A stretch of DNA of 64,000 nucleotides, from assembly GCA_019638475.1 (NCBI GenBank), contig JAHBTR010000002.1, forward strand, positions 248,001 to 312,000, in the 5' to 3' direction. A model generated the notes under the pieces. That model saw nothing but the letters and a program-made list of their open reading frames with translations. It was not told where the DNA came from and did not search any database. This DNA comes from Chitinophagaceae bacterium (GTDB taxonomy: Bacteria > Bacteroidota > Bacteroidia > Chitinophagales > Chitinophagaceae). A program made the position numbers and the translations under genes. Positions 36,225 through 44,529 of this stretch are shown here, one piece after another (the stretch's first letter is position 1; each line of letters starts with the position of its first letter).

Positions 36225-37139
36225 ATGCTTAAACGAACTCTTTGTATAGAAAGCCCTTGTCATTTAAAATGTGCTAATGAACAGTTAGTGGTAAGTTATA
36301 GCCATGTAAAAGGCTTAGAAGACCGTACAGATAAAACTGTACCAATAGAAGATATTGGTATGTTGGTATTAGAACATCAGCAAATAACCATTACACACTA
36401 TTTGTTAGATAAATTAATAGCTAATAATGTGGCTGTTATTACCTGCAACAATACCCATCATCCATCTGGCTTATTAATGCCATTAGAAAGTAATACCTTA
36501 CAAAGTGAACGTTTTAGAGAGCAATTAGATGCTACTGAGCCGCTAAAAAAACAATTATGGCAACAAACCATCAAAGCAAAGATTACTAATCAGGCAAGTG
36601 TGTTAAAACGTTGGAACATTAATCATAAACTATTAACCAATTTAGCAGCAGGTGTTAAAAGTGGCGATAGTGATAATAGAGAAGCAGTAGCATCGGCTCA
36701 TTATTGGCAAAATATTTTTCCTGCTGCTTGGCAATTTTTTAGAAAAAGAGAAGGACCGCCACCAAACAACTTATTAAATTATGGTTATGCTATTATAAGA
36801 GCATGTATGGCAAGAGCCATAACTGGTGCAGGTTTGCTACCAACATTAGGTGTTTTTCATAGAAACAGATACAATGCCTATTGTTTGGCTGATGATATGA
36901 TGGAGCCTTATCGTCCATTTGTAGATGCAACTGTAAGAGAAATAATTGATGAAACGAGTCATGTAGAAATTCTTACAAGCGAAATAAAAAATAAATTATT
37001 AAAACTACCTGTAACAGATGTGTATATACAAAATGAAAAAAGCCCTTTGATGATTGCAATGCAAAGAACAGCAGTAAGTTTAAGTAAGTGTTATGCAAGA
37101 AAGGCAAAAAAGTTGGCTTTCCCTGCGTTAGATAAATAA
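36225..37139 (+). CDS. cas1: Cas1 integrase (type II)
   Basis: 304 residues. With Cas2 it inserts new spacers at the array. Metal ligands E153 (GDSDNREAVASAHYW), H212 (LGVFHRNRYNAYCLADD) and E227 (MMEPYRPFVDATVRE) are all present. The start MLKRTLCIESPCHLKCANEQ is typical of type II Cas1. The gene follows the RAYT gene by 46 bp; without a private promoter that I can see, it may depend on read-through from cas9 across the palindromes, or on RAYT transcription. Confidence 0.96.
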   Translation: MLKRTLCIESPCHLKCANEQLVVSYSHVKGLEDRTDKTVPIEDIGMLVLEHQQITITHYLLDKLIANNVAVITCNNTHHPSGLLMPLESNTLQSERFREQLDATEPLKKQLWQQTIKAKITNQASVLKRWNINHKLLTNLAAGVKSGDSDNREAVASAHYWQNIFPAAWQFFRKREGPPPNNLLNYGYAIIRACMARAITGAGLLPTLGVFHRNRYNAYCLADDMMEPYRPFVDATVREIIDETSHVEILTSEIKNKLLKLPVTDVYIQNEKSPLMIAMQRTAVSLSKCYARKAKKLAFPALDK

Positions 37140-37227
37140 TTATAACAATAGATTTTTAAAAATATATAATTCCCCTCTTTTAGAGAAGTAGGGATGTTAG
37201 ACAAGTTTTTATAAAAAATTTTGTTCA

Positions 37228-37566
37228 ATGAAATCAGAACGCTTTAATGCTTACAGACTTATGTGTATATTAATATTTTTTGACTTGCCAACAGAAACAA
37301 AAAAGGAAAGAAAAGCATATACGGATTTTCGTAAAAAAATTATGGCAGATGGCTTTCAAATGTTTCAGTTTAGTATTTACCTACGACATTGCCCAAGCAT
37401 GGAAAATGCAGAAGTACATATAAAAAGAGTACAAAAAATATTACCCGAACATGGGCATATTGGTATAATGACTGTAACAGATAAACAATTTGGCATGATG
37501 CAAATATTTAATGGCAAAAAATTAGTAGAACCTATAAGCACACCTCAGCAATTAGAAATGTTTTAA
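37228..37566 (+). CDS. cas2: Cas2 (type II)
   Basis: 112 residues with the ferredoxin-like start YRLMCILIFFDLPTETKKER, D19 being the conserved Asp. FQFSIYLRHCPSMENAEVHI and IGIMTVTDKQFGMMQIFNG complete the type II Cas2 pattern. It is the structural partner of Cas1 in the adaptation complex. It starts 88 bp after cas1 and is followed by a terminator hairpin and then the array. Together with the lack of csn2/cas4 it defines subtype II-C. Confidence 0.95.
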   Translation: MKSERFNAYRLMCILIFFDLPTETKKERKAYTDFRKKIMADGFQMFQFSIYLRHCPSMENAEVHIKRVQKILPEHGHIGIMTVTDKQFGMMQIFNGKKLVEPISTPQQLEMF

Positions 37567-37585
37567 CCAATTAGAAGTAATAAAA

Positions 37586-37617
37586 AAGCCTATTCTCTCC
37601 ATGAAAGAACAGGCTTT
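37586..37617. terminator. Bidirectional terminator between cas2 and the CRISPR array
   Basis: AAGCCT...AGGCTT with inner TTCT/AGAA pairing forms a hairpin of about 10 bp with one mismatch. On the minus strand it is followed by TTTTTT, a good end for array transcripts that run leftward. On the plus strand a weaker T-rich stretch (TTTAGTTCATTTTTTA) could end the cas mRNA. Confidence 0.6.
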
Positions 37618-37629
37618 AGTTCATTTTTT

Positions 37630-37651
37630 ACGTTCTATTTTCTTTGCAAAC
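37630..37651 (+). repeat. Inverted, interrupted half-copy of the CRISPR repeat end
   Basis: ACGTTC-TATTTT-CTTTGCAAAC resembles the reverse complement of the first bases of the array repeat (ACGTTCTTTGCATACAAC) with a 6-bp insertion and a missing T. It lies 30 bp before repeat 1 and could pair with it. It may be part of the integration leader or a repeat relic. Confidence 0.35.
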
Positions 37652-37681
37652 CCTTGTTATTATTGACTTTTCCCATAAAAT

Positions 37682-39733
37682 GTTGTATGCAAAGAACGTA
37701 AATCTAATAATTGAAAGCAAATCACAACAGCAAATACTTATGTGCATCCGCTACAATTGTTGTATGCAAAGAACGTAAATCTAATAATTGAAAGCAAATC
37801 ACAACAGAAGCAGCAAATGTTATTAATAAACTATTGTTGTATGCAAAGAACGTAAATCTAATAATTGAAAGCAAATCACAACATTATATTGTGTTTGCTA
37901 TACCTATTACATGTTGTATGCAAAGAACGTAAATCTAATAATTGAAAGCAAATCACAACATTTTATAATGAAGATATTTATAACCAATAGTTGTATGCAA
38001 AGAACGTAAATCTAATAATTGAAAGCAAATCACAACAAATAACAGCTACTTGTATGCAGGATAGTTTGTTGTATGCAAAGAACGTAAATCTAATAATTGA
38101 AAGCAAATCACAACCGGTTAAAAGCGAATATCTCACTTTCAAAGGTTGTATGCAAAGAACGTAAATCTAATAATTGAAAGCAAATCACAACTTATCAAAT
38201 TTGGGAAGATGATAACGGAAAGTTGTATGCAAAGAACGTAAATCTAATAATTGAAAGCAAATCACAACTACAAAACAAGCCGATATACTGATTAAATAGT
38301 TGTATGCAAAGAACGTAAATCTAATAATTGAAAGCAAATCACAACCAACGGAGGTAATACTCTTGGCTTTGTTAAGTTGTATGCAAAGAACGTAAATCTA
38401 ATAATTGAAAGCAAATCACAACAAGTAATTGCACCCGTCCAACTGCCTTTTGCGTTGTATGCAAAGAACGTAAATCTAATAATTGAAAGCAAATCACAAC
38501 AGCATCATTGATTGAGCAACCGGCAACACAGTTGTATGCAAAGAACGTAAATCTAATAATTGAAAGCAAATCACAACTATTACCGATAAAGAATATATTG
38601 ACAAATTGTTGTATGCAAAGAACGTAAATCTAATAATTGAAAGCAAATCACAACCCAAAGAAAAGATTTTATAAGTATTAATACGTTGTATGCAAAGAAC
38701 GTAAATCTAATAATTGAAAGCAAATCACAACTCAACTGCATTTTCTTTTATCTGTTCAGCTGTTGTATGCAAAGAACGTAAATCTAATAATTGAAAGCAA
38801 ATCACAACTCTTGCAGCATTTCTGTATCTACAACAGAAGTTGTATGCAAAGAACGTAAATCTAATAATTGAAAGCAAATCACAACTTGGTAGGATAACCC
38901 ATTTGTTGCCACTTAGTTGTATGCAAAGAACGTAAATCTAATAATTGAAAGCAAATCACAACTTAAACAGGCAGATATAAACAAAGAAAAAAGTTGTATG
39001 CAAAGAACGTAAATCTAATAATTGAAAGCAAATCACAACGGAAAGCAGCTATTGCCGAAATGAATAAAAGTTGTATGCAAAGAACGTAAATCTAATAATT
39101 GAAAGCAAATCACAACAAGTTATATCACTTCATTGTTTTGCTCTTGGTTGTATGCAAAGAACGTAAATCTAATAATTGAAAGCAAATCACAACTTTTAAT
39201 AGCAGGTATAGCATAATCAAAACGTTGTATGCAAAGAACGTAAATCTAATAATTGAAAGCAAATCACAACTCAATCTCTTGCAGGTATTCGCTATTTTCA
39301 GTTGTATGCAAAGAACGTAAATCTAATAATTGAAAGCAAATCACAACTATCTTTTTGAATGCCAAGTCTTTGTTTTGTTGTATGCAAAGAACGTAAATCT
39401 AATAATTGAAAGCAAATCACAACATTAGATGTAAAATTAAGCCAATCGGCAGTGTTGTATGCAAAGAACGTAAATCTAATAATTGAAAGCAAATCACAAC
39501 AGAAGAGTAGGCAATAAGTTTTCGTGAAATGTTGTATGCAAAGAACGTAAATCTAATAATTGAAAGCAAATCACAACCAAACCTTGAAAGGGTCAATAAA
39601 TTGGTACGTTGTATGCAAAGAACGTAAATCTAATAATTGAAAGCAAATCACAACAGCATTCCTGCTATCTTACCTCTTGCAGATGTTGTATGCAAAGAAC
39701 GTAAATCTAATTTAATTGAAGGTAAATCATAAA
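37682..39733 (-). CRISPR. Type II-C CRISPR array: 27 repeats (last degenerate), 26 spacers
   Basis: The 47-bp repeat begins GTTGTATGCAAAGAACGTAA and ends GAAAGCAAATCACAAC on the plus strand; 26 copies look identical, starting at 37682, 37759, 37836, 37913, 37990, 38068 and so on at about 77-bp intervals to 39608. The copy at 39685 is degenerate: a 2-bp insertion after CTAAT and substitutions toward its right end. Spacers are 30 bp except two of 31 bp (after 37990 and 38376) and one of 29 bp (after 39301). The tracrRNA anti-repeat shows that crRNAs are read on the minus strand, repeat 5' end GTTGTGATTTGC. All spacers appear different from one another; targets cannot be found without a search. 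Confidence 0.98.
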
Positions 39734-39797
39734 AAAAATATTTCAATTATAAATTTCACTATTTTCACTCCCCCAAAATAAGGAAGTGCATTAATTA
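39734..39797 (-). promoter_or_regulatory. AT-rich flank upstream of the array in crRNA direction
   Basis: About 60 bp separate the degenerate repeat from the nucleotidyltransferase gene. On the minus strand it holds TTTG (in TATTTTGGGGG), a 22-nt gap, and TATAATTG, one base off TAnnTTTG, so a weak outside promoter for the array is possible. Otherwise nothing is recognisable. Confidence 0.3.
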
Positions 39798-39830
39798 GTG
39801 GCAATGGTTTTGGGTAAAAAGCATAATCTA

Positions 39831-40823
39831 ATGAAAGCAATCATTCCTGTTGCAGGTGTAGGTACTAAATTAAGACCTCACACATATACACAGCCAAAAG
39901 CTCTTATACCTCTTGCAGGTAAAACCATACTTAGTTTTATTATTGACCAGTTAAAAGATGCTGGTATTCATGAATATATTTTTATTGTAGGTTATTTGGG
40001 CGATAAAATTCAGGATTATGTTAATCAAACTTATCCTGAACTAACTACTTATTTTGTTTATCAAAATGAAAGACAAGGTACAGGTCATGCTATTGAACTT
40101 GCAAAAAATATTGTAAACAATGATGAAGTTTTTATTGCTCTTGGAGATACCATTTGTGAGTATGATATTAAAGAAGTTGTAAGCAGCCCTTATAGTATGT
40201 TGGGTGTAAAAAAAGTAGATGACCCTCGTAGCTTTGGTGTAGCTATTGTAGGGGAGGATGATTTTATAGAATCTGTTGTAGAGAAACCTGCTATTCCTAA
40301 AAGTAATATGGCTTTGGTAGGCTTGTATAAAATAAAAGAAAGTAATTTTTTGTTTGAATGTTTGCAATATATTTTAACCCAAAATATACAAACACAAGGA
40401 GAATATAATTTAACAGATGCATTGGAATGTATGATAAAACGTGGTGTTAAGTTTCAGCATTTTAAAGTTAAGAGTTGGTTTGATTGTGGTAAAAAAGAAA
40501 CACTGTTAGAAAGTAATGCTACTTTATTGAAAAAATTTGGTGGCAATATTGCTGATGCTAATTCTTATGAAGATACTATTATAATACCTCCTGTAAGCAT
40601 TGCTAAAGATTGTAATATTAAAAAATCTATTATAGGACCTCATGTTACCATTGGTAGCAATACTTCTATTACAAACTCTATAGTTAGAGATAGCATTATT
40701 GGTTCTTATGCCAATATGCACGAAGTAGTATTAGACAATTCTCTTATAGGCAGTGATGCCAATATAAAAGGGCTTAGTCATAGCCTTAATATTGGTGATA
40801 ATACTGAATTAGAGTTTGGATAA
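39831..40823 (+). CDS. Sugar-1-phosphate nucleotidyltransferase with left-handed beta-helix tail
   Basis: 330 residues from ATG 39831 (MKAIIPVAGVGTKLRPHTYT); an in-frame start 33 bp upstream gives a non-family extension. The N-terminal nucleotidyltransferase domain shows GVGTKLRPHTYTQPKALIPL (GxGTRLRP-like, Arg replaced by Lys in GTK), GDTICEYDIKEV (metal Asp) and VEKPAIPKSNMALVGLY. Residues about 245-325 form hexapeptide repeats (IIGPHVTIGSNTSITNSIV). It resembles glucose-1-phosphate thymidylyl/uridylyl- or mannose-1-phosphate guanylyltransferases; the exact sugar cannot be told. Confidence 0.85.
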   Translation: MKAIIPVAGVGTKLRPHTYTQPKALIPLAGKTILSFIIDQLKDAGIHEYIFIVGYLGDKIQDYVNQTYPELTTYFVYQNERQGTGHAIELAKNIVNNDEVFIALGDTICEYDIKEVVSSPYSMLGVKKVDDPRSFGVAIVGEDDFIESVVEKPAIPKSNMALVGLYKIKESNFLFECLQYILTQNIQTQGEYNLTDALECMIKRGVKFQHFKVKSWFDCGKKETLLESNATLLKKFGGNIADANSYEDTIIIPPVSIAKDCNIKKSIIGPHVTIGSNTSITNSIVRDSIIGSYANMHEVVLDNSLIGSDANIKGLSHSLNIGDNTELEFG

Positions 40824-40849
40824 AAGCAATCGTTAGAAACAGAAAAAAA

Positions 40850-41302
40850 TTATTCTGTAATAATTAAAGATTTTGGTTTTATTTCTACTAACTCCAAATC
40901 AAAAATTAATTCTTTACCAGCTAATGGATGGTTGGCATCTAACACTACAGCTTCTTCTTTTACTTCAATAATACTTACGTTAAACTGTTGTCCTGCTCCA
41001 TTGTGCATAGTTAATTGCATACCTATTTCAGGTGTTACATCTGCTGGAAATTGATTTTTAGGATATTCTAAAATCATGTCAGGGTTAGATTCTCCATAAG
41101 CTTCTGCTGCTGGTATATTAATGGTTTTGGTTTCACCAACATTCATACCTGTTACACCATTATCAAAACCTGGTATTACCATACCACTTCCTAATTCAAA
41201 TTCTAATGGTTCACGTCCTTTACTGCTGTCAAATGTTGTTCCATCTGTTAATTTTCCATGATAATGAATTTTTACTGTATCGCCTTTTTTTGCTTGTTGC
41301 AT
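40850..41302 (-). CDS. FKBP-type peptidyl-prolyl isomerase, SlyD-like
   Basis: 150 residues from ATG 41302 ([20 protein letters not shown]); an upstream in-frame ATG adds an unlikely Tyr/Phe-rich stretch. The FKBP core has [37 protein letters not shown] and the insert-in-flap segment ([20 protein letters not shown]). [17 protein letters not shown] is the SlyD C-terminal signature. It should be a cytoplasmic folding helper (prolyl isomerase plus chaperone); the His-rich metal-binding tail of E. coli SlyD is absent. Confidence 0.9.
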   Translation of the reverse strand: MQQAKKGDTVKIHYHGKLTDGTTFDSSKGREPLEFELGSGMVIPGFDNGVTGMNVGETKTINIPAAEAYGESNPDMILEYPKNQFPADVTPEIGMQLTMHNGAGQQFNVSIIEVKEEAVVLDANHPLAGKELIFDLELVEIKPKSLIITE

Positions 41303-41342
41303 TGTATAATATTTAAGATAAAAAAATTGTGTATTAAAATAG

Positions 41343-41370
41343 TATAAGGCTGCCAAAATACAGCCTTATA
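41343..41370 (-). terminator. Terminator after the thiolase gene
   Basis: TATAAGGCTG and CAGCCTTATA form a perfect 10-bp stem with an 8-nt loop. On the minus strand it is followed by CTATTTTAA. It lies about 40 bp after the thiolase stop and just upstream of slyD. Confidence 0.55.
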
Positions 41371-41411
41371 TGTTATTGTTCAAATGTTATTTTGATAATA
41401 AGAATAATTTA

Positions 41412-42593
41412 TTATGGCAAGCTAATAACCATAGCACTTGCACCACCACCACCATTACAAATTCCTGCTGCTCCTGTTTTGCCATTGTGTTGTTGTAATA
41501 CGTTGATTAATGTTACAATAATTCTTGCACCACTACAACCTAATGGATGCCCTAAACTTACAGCACCACCATGCACATTTACTTTGTCTGATGATAAATT
41601 CATTTTTTGACAATTTACAATACCTACTACACTAAATGCTTCATTTAGTTCAAAAAAATCTATGTCTGTTAATTGTAAACCTGCTTTGCTTACAGCCTTT
41701 GGTACAGCTAAACTTGGTGTTGTAGTAAACCATTCAGGGGCTTGTTCTGCATCTGCATAACTATTAATAATGGCTATTGGTTTTATGCCTAATTCATCTG
41801 CTTTTTCTTTACTCATTAAAACCAATGCTGCTGCTCCATCATTCATAGTACTTGCATTGGCAGCAGTTACTGTACCTTCTTTACTAAAAGCAGGTTTTAG
41901 TTCAGGTATTTTTTCAAATTTTACATTAAAAGGTTCTTCATCTTTATCTATTACTATTTTACCTTTTCTTGTTTCTATTTCTACAGGTACTATTTCATTG
42001 GCAAATTTTCCTTCACTCCATGCAGCTTGACTACGTTTGTAACTTTCAATAGCAAAAGCATCTTGGTCTTCTCGTGTTATATTACATTCTTTAGCAGTAG
42101 TATCAGCAAAGTTTCCCATTGCTCCATTAAAATATACATCGGTTAAACCATCTTTTGCTAATCCATCTATCATTTGCACATTGCCATATTTATTACCCCA
42201 ACGCATATTTGGTGCATAAAAAGGTACATTGCTCATACTTTCCATTCCTCCAGCAACAATAATATCTGCATCGCCTAAAAGAATATTTTGTGCAGCCAAT
42301 GCAATTGATTTCATTCCACTTGCACAAACTTTATTAACAGTTGTAGCAATAACACCATCTGGCAAACCTGCAAATTTAGAAGCCTGACGAGCAGGAGCTT
42401 GTCCTAAATTTCCTTGCAATACACAACCCATAATTACTTCTTGTACTTGTGTTGGTTTTATACCAGCTTTGCTGATAGCAGCTTTAATGGCTACAGCACC
42501 TAACTGTGTTGCTGAAACATCTTTTAGCACTCCACCAAAACTACCCATTGGTGTACGAACTGCACTAACTATATATACTGTTCTATTATTCAT
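41412..42593 (-). CDS. Acetyl-CoA C-acetyltransferase (thiolase)
   Basis: 393 residues. The acyl-accepting Cys is C90 in [16 protein letters not shown]; the C-terminal motifs [19 protein letters not shown] (His) and [13 protein letters not shown] (second Cys) are complete. Thiolases condense or cleave acetoacetyl-CoA in ketone-body, PHB or fatty-acid metabolism. No adjacent beta-oxidation genes allow a finer role; AtoB/PhaA type is most likely. A perfect -7 box lies at 42614-42621. Confidence 0.93.
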   Translation of the reverse strand: MNNRTVYIVSAVRTPMGSFGGVLKDVSATQLGAVAIKAAISKAGIKPTQVQEVIMGCVLQGNLGQAPARQASKFAGLPDGVIATTVNKVCASGMKSIALAAQNILLGDADIIVAGGMESMSNVPFYAPNMRWGNKYGNVQMIDGLAKDGLTDVYFNGAMGNFADTTAKECNITREDQDAFAIESYKRSQAAWSEGKFANEIVPVEIETRKGKIVIDKDEEPFNVKFEKIPELKPAFSKEGTVTAANASTMNDGAAALVLMSKEKADELGIKPIAIINSYADAEQAPEWFTTTPSLAVPKAVSKAGLQLTDIDFFELNEAFSVVGIVNCQKMNLSSDKVNVHGGAVSLGHPLGCSGARIIVTLINVLQQHNGKTGAAGICNGGGGASAMVISLP

Positions 42594-42613
42594 ATCAATA
42601 AAATTTTAGGCTG

Positions 42614-42621
42614 CAAAGGTA
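42614..42621 (-). promoter_or_regulatory. -7 promoter element (TACCTTTG) for the thiolase gene
   Basis: The minus strand reads TACCTTTGC, an exact TAnnTTTG match, 20 bp before the ATG at 42593. No clear -33 TTTG is seen. Confidence 0.5.
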
Positions 42622-42726
42622 CAAGAATAAAGGTGAATTTTTATATACCACACTGATTTTTGTATCAGTATAATGAATTGTATAAAAATTGATATATAAT
42701 AGCTAAAAACTAAGTAAAAGGATTAT

Positions 42727-43743
42727 TTATAGTTGCTTTTTTCTATTGTACCAAGGCAATAATATTAAACAAATAAAGCCTACTAACAATACTATAATAC
42801 ATTGTGCAAACCATTGCAAAGTACCATTTGCATAACCAATAGAATTAGGAATTGATGGTTGTTGTAAACTTAATACAATAGCTATTAATGCAGGATAAGT
42901 GCCAATGCCACCAGGTGTAACAATCATGCCTATACTTGCAAATGCTAAACAAGTTATTGCTACACTAATACTTAAACCAGTTGTACCTTGCATAGCATAA
43001 AAACCTACCCATGTTCCTAATAAATATAATAGCCAAATAAGCAATGAGTAAAAGAAAAATAATTTTTTATGTTTTAATCTTATCGTTGAAATCAATCCTT
43101 CCCAAACGCCTTTAATAATTTTTTGTGTAGCAATCATTATTTTATTAATTCTTTTAGTAAACATCATCCAAAGTAGTAGAACAATTATTAATACAGCTAT
43201 TGAAAGAAATATTATTTTTTTAGTATTGCTCATTACTTCATCAGGTTTTCCTGCAATTAATACTTGAAGCTCTTGATAAGCAGCTATCACTACATCAAAC
43301 TGAAAAATAAGTGCTAATAAAAAAATTAAACCAAGGCTTAAAGCATCAATAGCTCTTTCTGCTACCATTGTTCCAACTATTTTTTCAGCAGGCACTTTTT
43401 CATAACGTGCCAGTATGGTACATTTTAATACTTCTCCTAAACGAGGCACAGCCATATTTGCCATATAACCAATCATTACAGCAAAAAAAGTATTAGGCTT
43501 TGATACATGATACCCCATTGGTTGAATTAATATTCTCCAACGCAATGCTCTAATAATATGACTTAGAACAATAATAAAAAAAACAGGAACAAATAGCCAA
43601 TAGTTAGCAGATGATAATGAAAGTTTAAATTCATTCCACTCTTCAGGGTTGCTTTTTATTTTGTGAATACTTAACCAAACTAAAAAAATACCTAAGCCCA
43701 TAAAGACAAGATACTTGATGATATTGATAATCTTTTTTTTCAT
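42727..43743 (-). CDS. Lysylphosphatidylglycerol-synthase-like membrane protein (UPF0104/AglD)
   Basis: 338 residues with about eight helices. It has the UPF0104 signatures LSHIIRALRWRILIQPMGY, GYMANMAVPRLGEVLKCTIL and TPGGIGTYPALIAIVL. The domain is the flippase half of MprF and also occurs alone; in Bacteroidota the stand-alone protein has no proven substrate but is thought to handle lipids or lipid-linked sugars. It lies downstream of the restriction enzyme gene (18-bp gap) on the same strand, which I read as chance or as read-through transcription. Confidence 0.85.
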   Translation of the reverse strand: MKKKIINIIKYLVFMGLGIFLVWLSIHKIKSNPEEWNEFKLSLSSANYWLFVPVFFIIVLSHIIRALRWRILIQPMGYHVSKPNTFFAVMIGYMANMAVPRLGEVLKCTILARYEKVPAEKIVGTMVAERAIDALSLGLIFLLALIFQFDVVIAAYQELQVLIAGKPDEVMSNTKKIIFLSIAVLIIVLLLWMMFTKRINKIMIATQKIIKGVWEGLISTIRLKHKKLFFFYSLLIWLLYLLGTWVGFYAMQGTTGLSISVAITCLAFASIGMIVTPGGIGTYPALIAIVLSLQQPSIPNSIGYANGTLQWFAQCIIVLLVGFICLILLPWYNRKKQL

Positions 43744-43761
43744 TTGGTTGATGCTTAGATA

Positions 43762-44529
43762 TTATTTTATATATTTTTCAAATGGTTTTACAAATTTCTT
43801 CACCATATCATCTGCTCTTTTTTTTGCTTGAGCTACAAAATGTTTCAAATATTCTTTTGCCCAAGATTGCATAGTGCCATTAAAGTTTTGAGGTAGATTG
43901 CAAGCATGAAATTGTATTTGCATTGAGGCTGCCCAATTTATATAAAGGTCGCTTGGTTGTGCTTTGAATAAACAAGCAAAGTGTGTATCGTGGCAAACTA
44001 ATTTGTTCTTCTCTAATTGCCAATCAATTTCAAAATAGTTGATTGTAAAATTGTCAAACTCTTTATTGTCAAGCATTTTAGCACAGACTTGTGCAAGTTT
44101 ATAAGCAGAAATAATATTTGGCGGTTGTGCCGATTTTGAAATATTTCTTGTTTTGATGTCAATAATTTCGTAGAAATTATCTTTTACAACCAAAATATCT
44201 GCTGTGTCGTTTTGCTTTTCATCAAATGGATTTTCTATACTCCATTTATCAGTTGCATTTTTACCACGACTCAATAAAAACAAAACAGTAGGTGAGTTGA
44301 ATAATGCTAACCTTTTTTCAAATCCAATAACGTTTGGATTTTTACTATATAAATCATTTAAAAACTCATATTGCCTAAATGTATTTTTGGGTACTTGCTT
44401 CTTTATTTCATTATAAACGAGTTTATCAAATGGTTCTCCAGCAGCATGACCTGATAATGTTCCTGAAATTGGCTTAGGAATTGAAGCCCCCTTAATGCTC
44501 CTCATAATCTTTTTATAGTTTAGGCTCAT
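43762..44529 (-). CDS. Type II restriction endonuclease, HincII family
   Basis: 255 residues that I recognise as very close to R.HincII (258 aa): SGTLSGHAAGEPFDKLVYNE, FNSPTVLFLLSRGKNATDKW and INWAASMQIQFHACNL match the family along its whole length. The PD-(D/E)xK site is D111 (NDTADILVV), D124 and K126 (EIIDIKTRNISKSA), offset by three from the D114/D127/K129 of HincII. The expected target is GTYRAC, cut bluntly in the centre. The methyltransferase gene ends one base before this ATG (TAAATG junction), so the pair is coupled, M first. Confidence 0.92.
   Translation of the reverse strand: MSLNYKKIMRSIKGASIPKPISGTLSGHAAGEPFDKLVYNEIKKQVPKNTFRQYEFLNDLYSKNPNVIGFEKRLALFNSPTVLFLLSRGKNATDKWSIENPFDEKQNDTADILVVKDNFYEIIDIKTRNISKSAQPPNIISAYKLAQVCAKMLDNKEFDNFTINYFEIDWQLEKNKLVCHDTHFACLFKAQPSDLYINWAASMQIQFHACNLPQNFNGTMQSWAKEYLKHFVAQAKKRADDMVKKFVKPFEKYIK

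Noticed and set aside
38292..39492. Short minus-strand open frames with repeated LLSIIRFTFFAYN segments
   Set aside because: They are translations of the CRISPR repeats and spacers, not genes.
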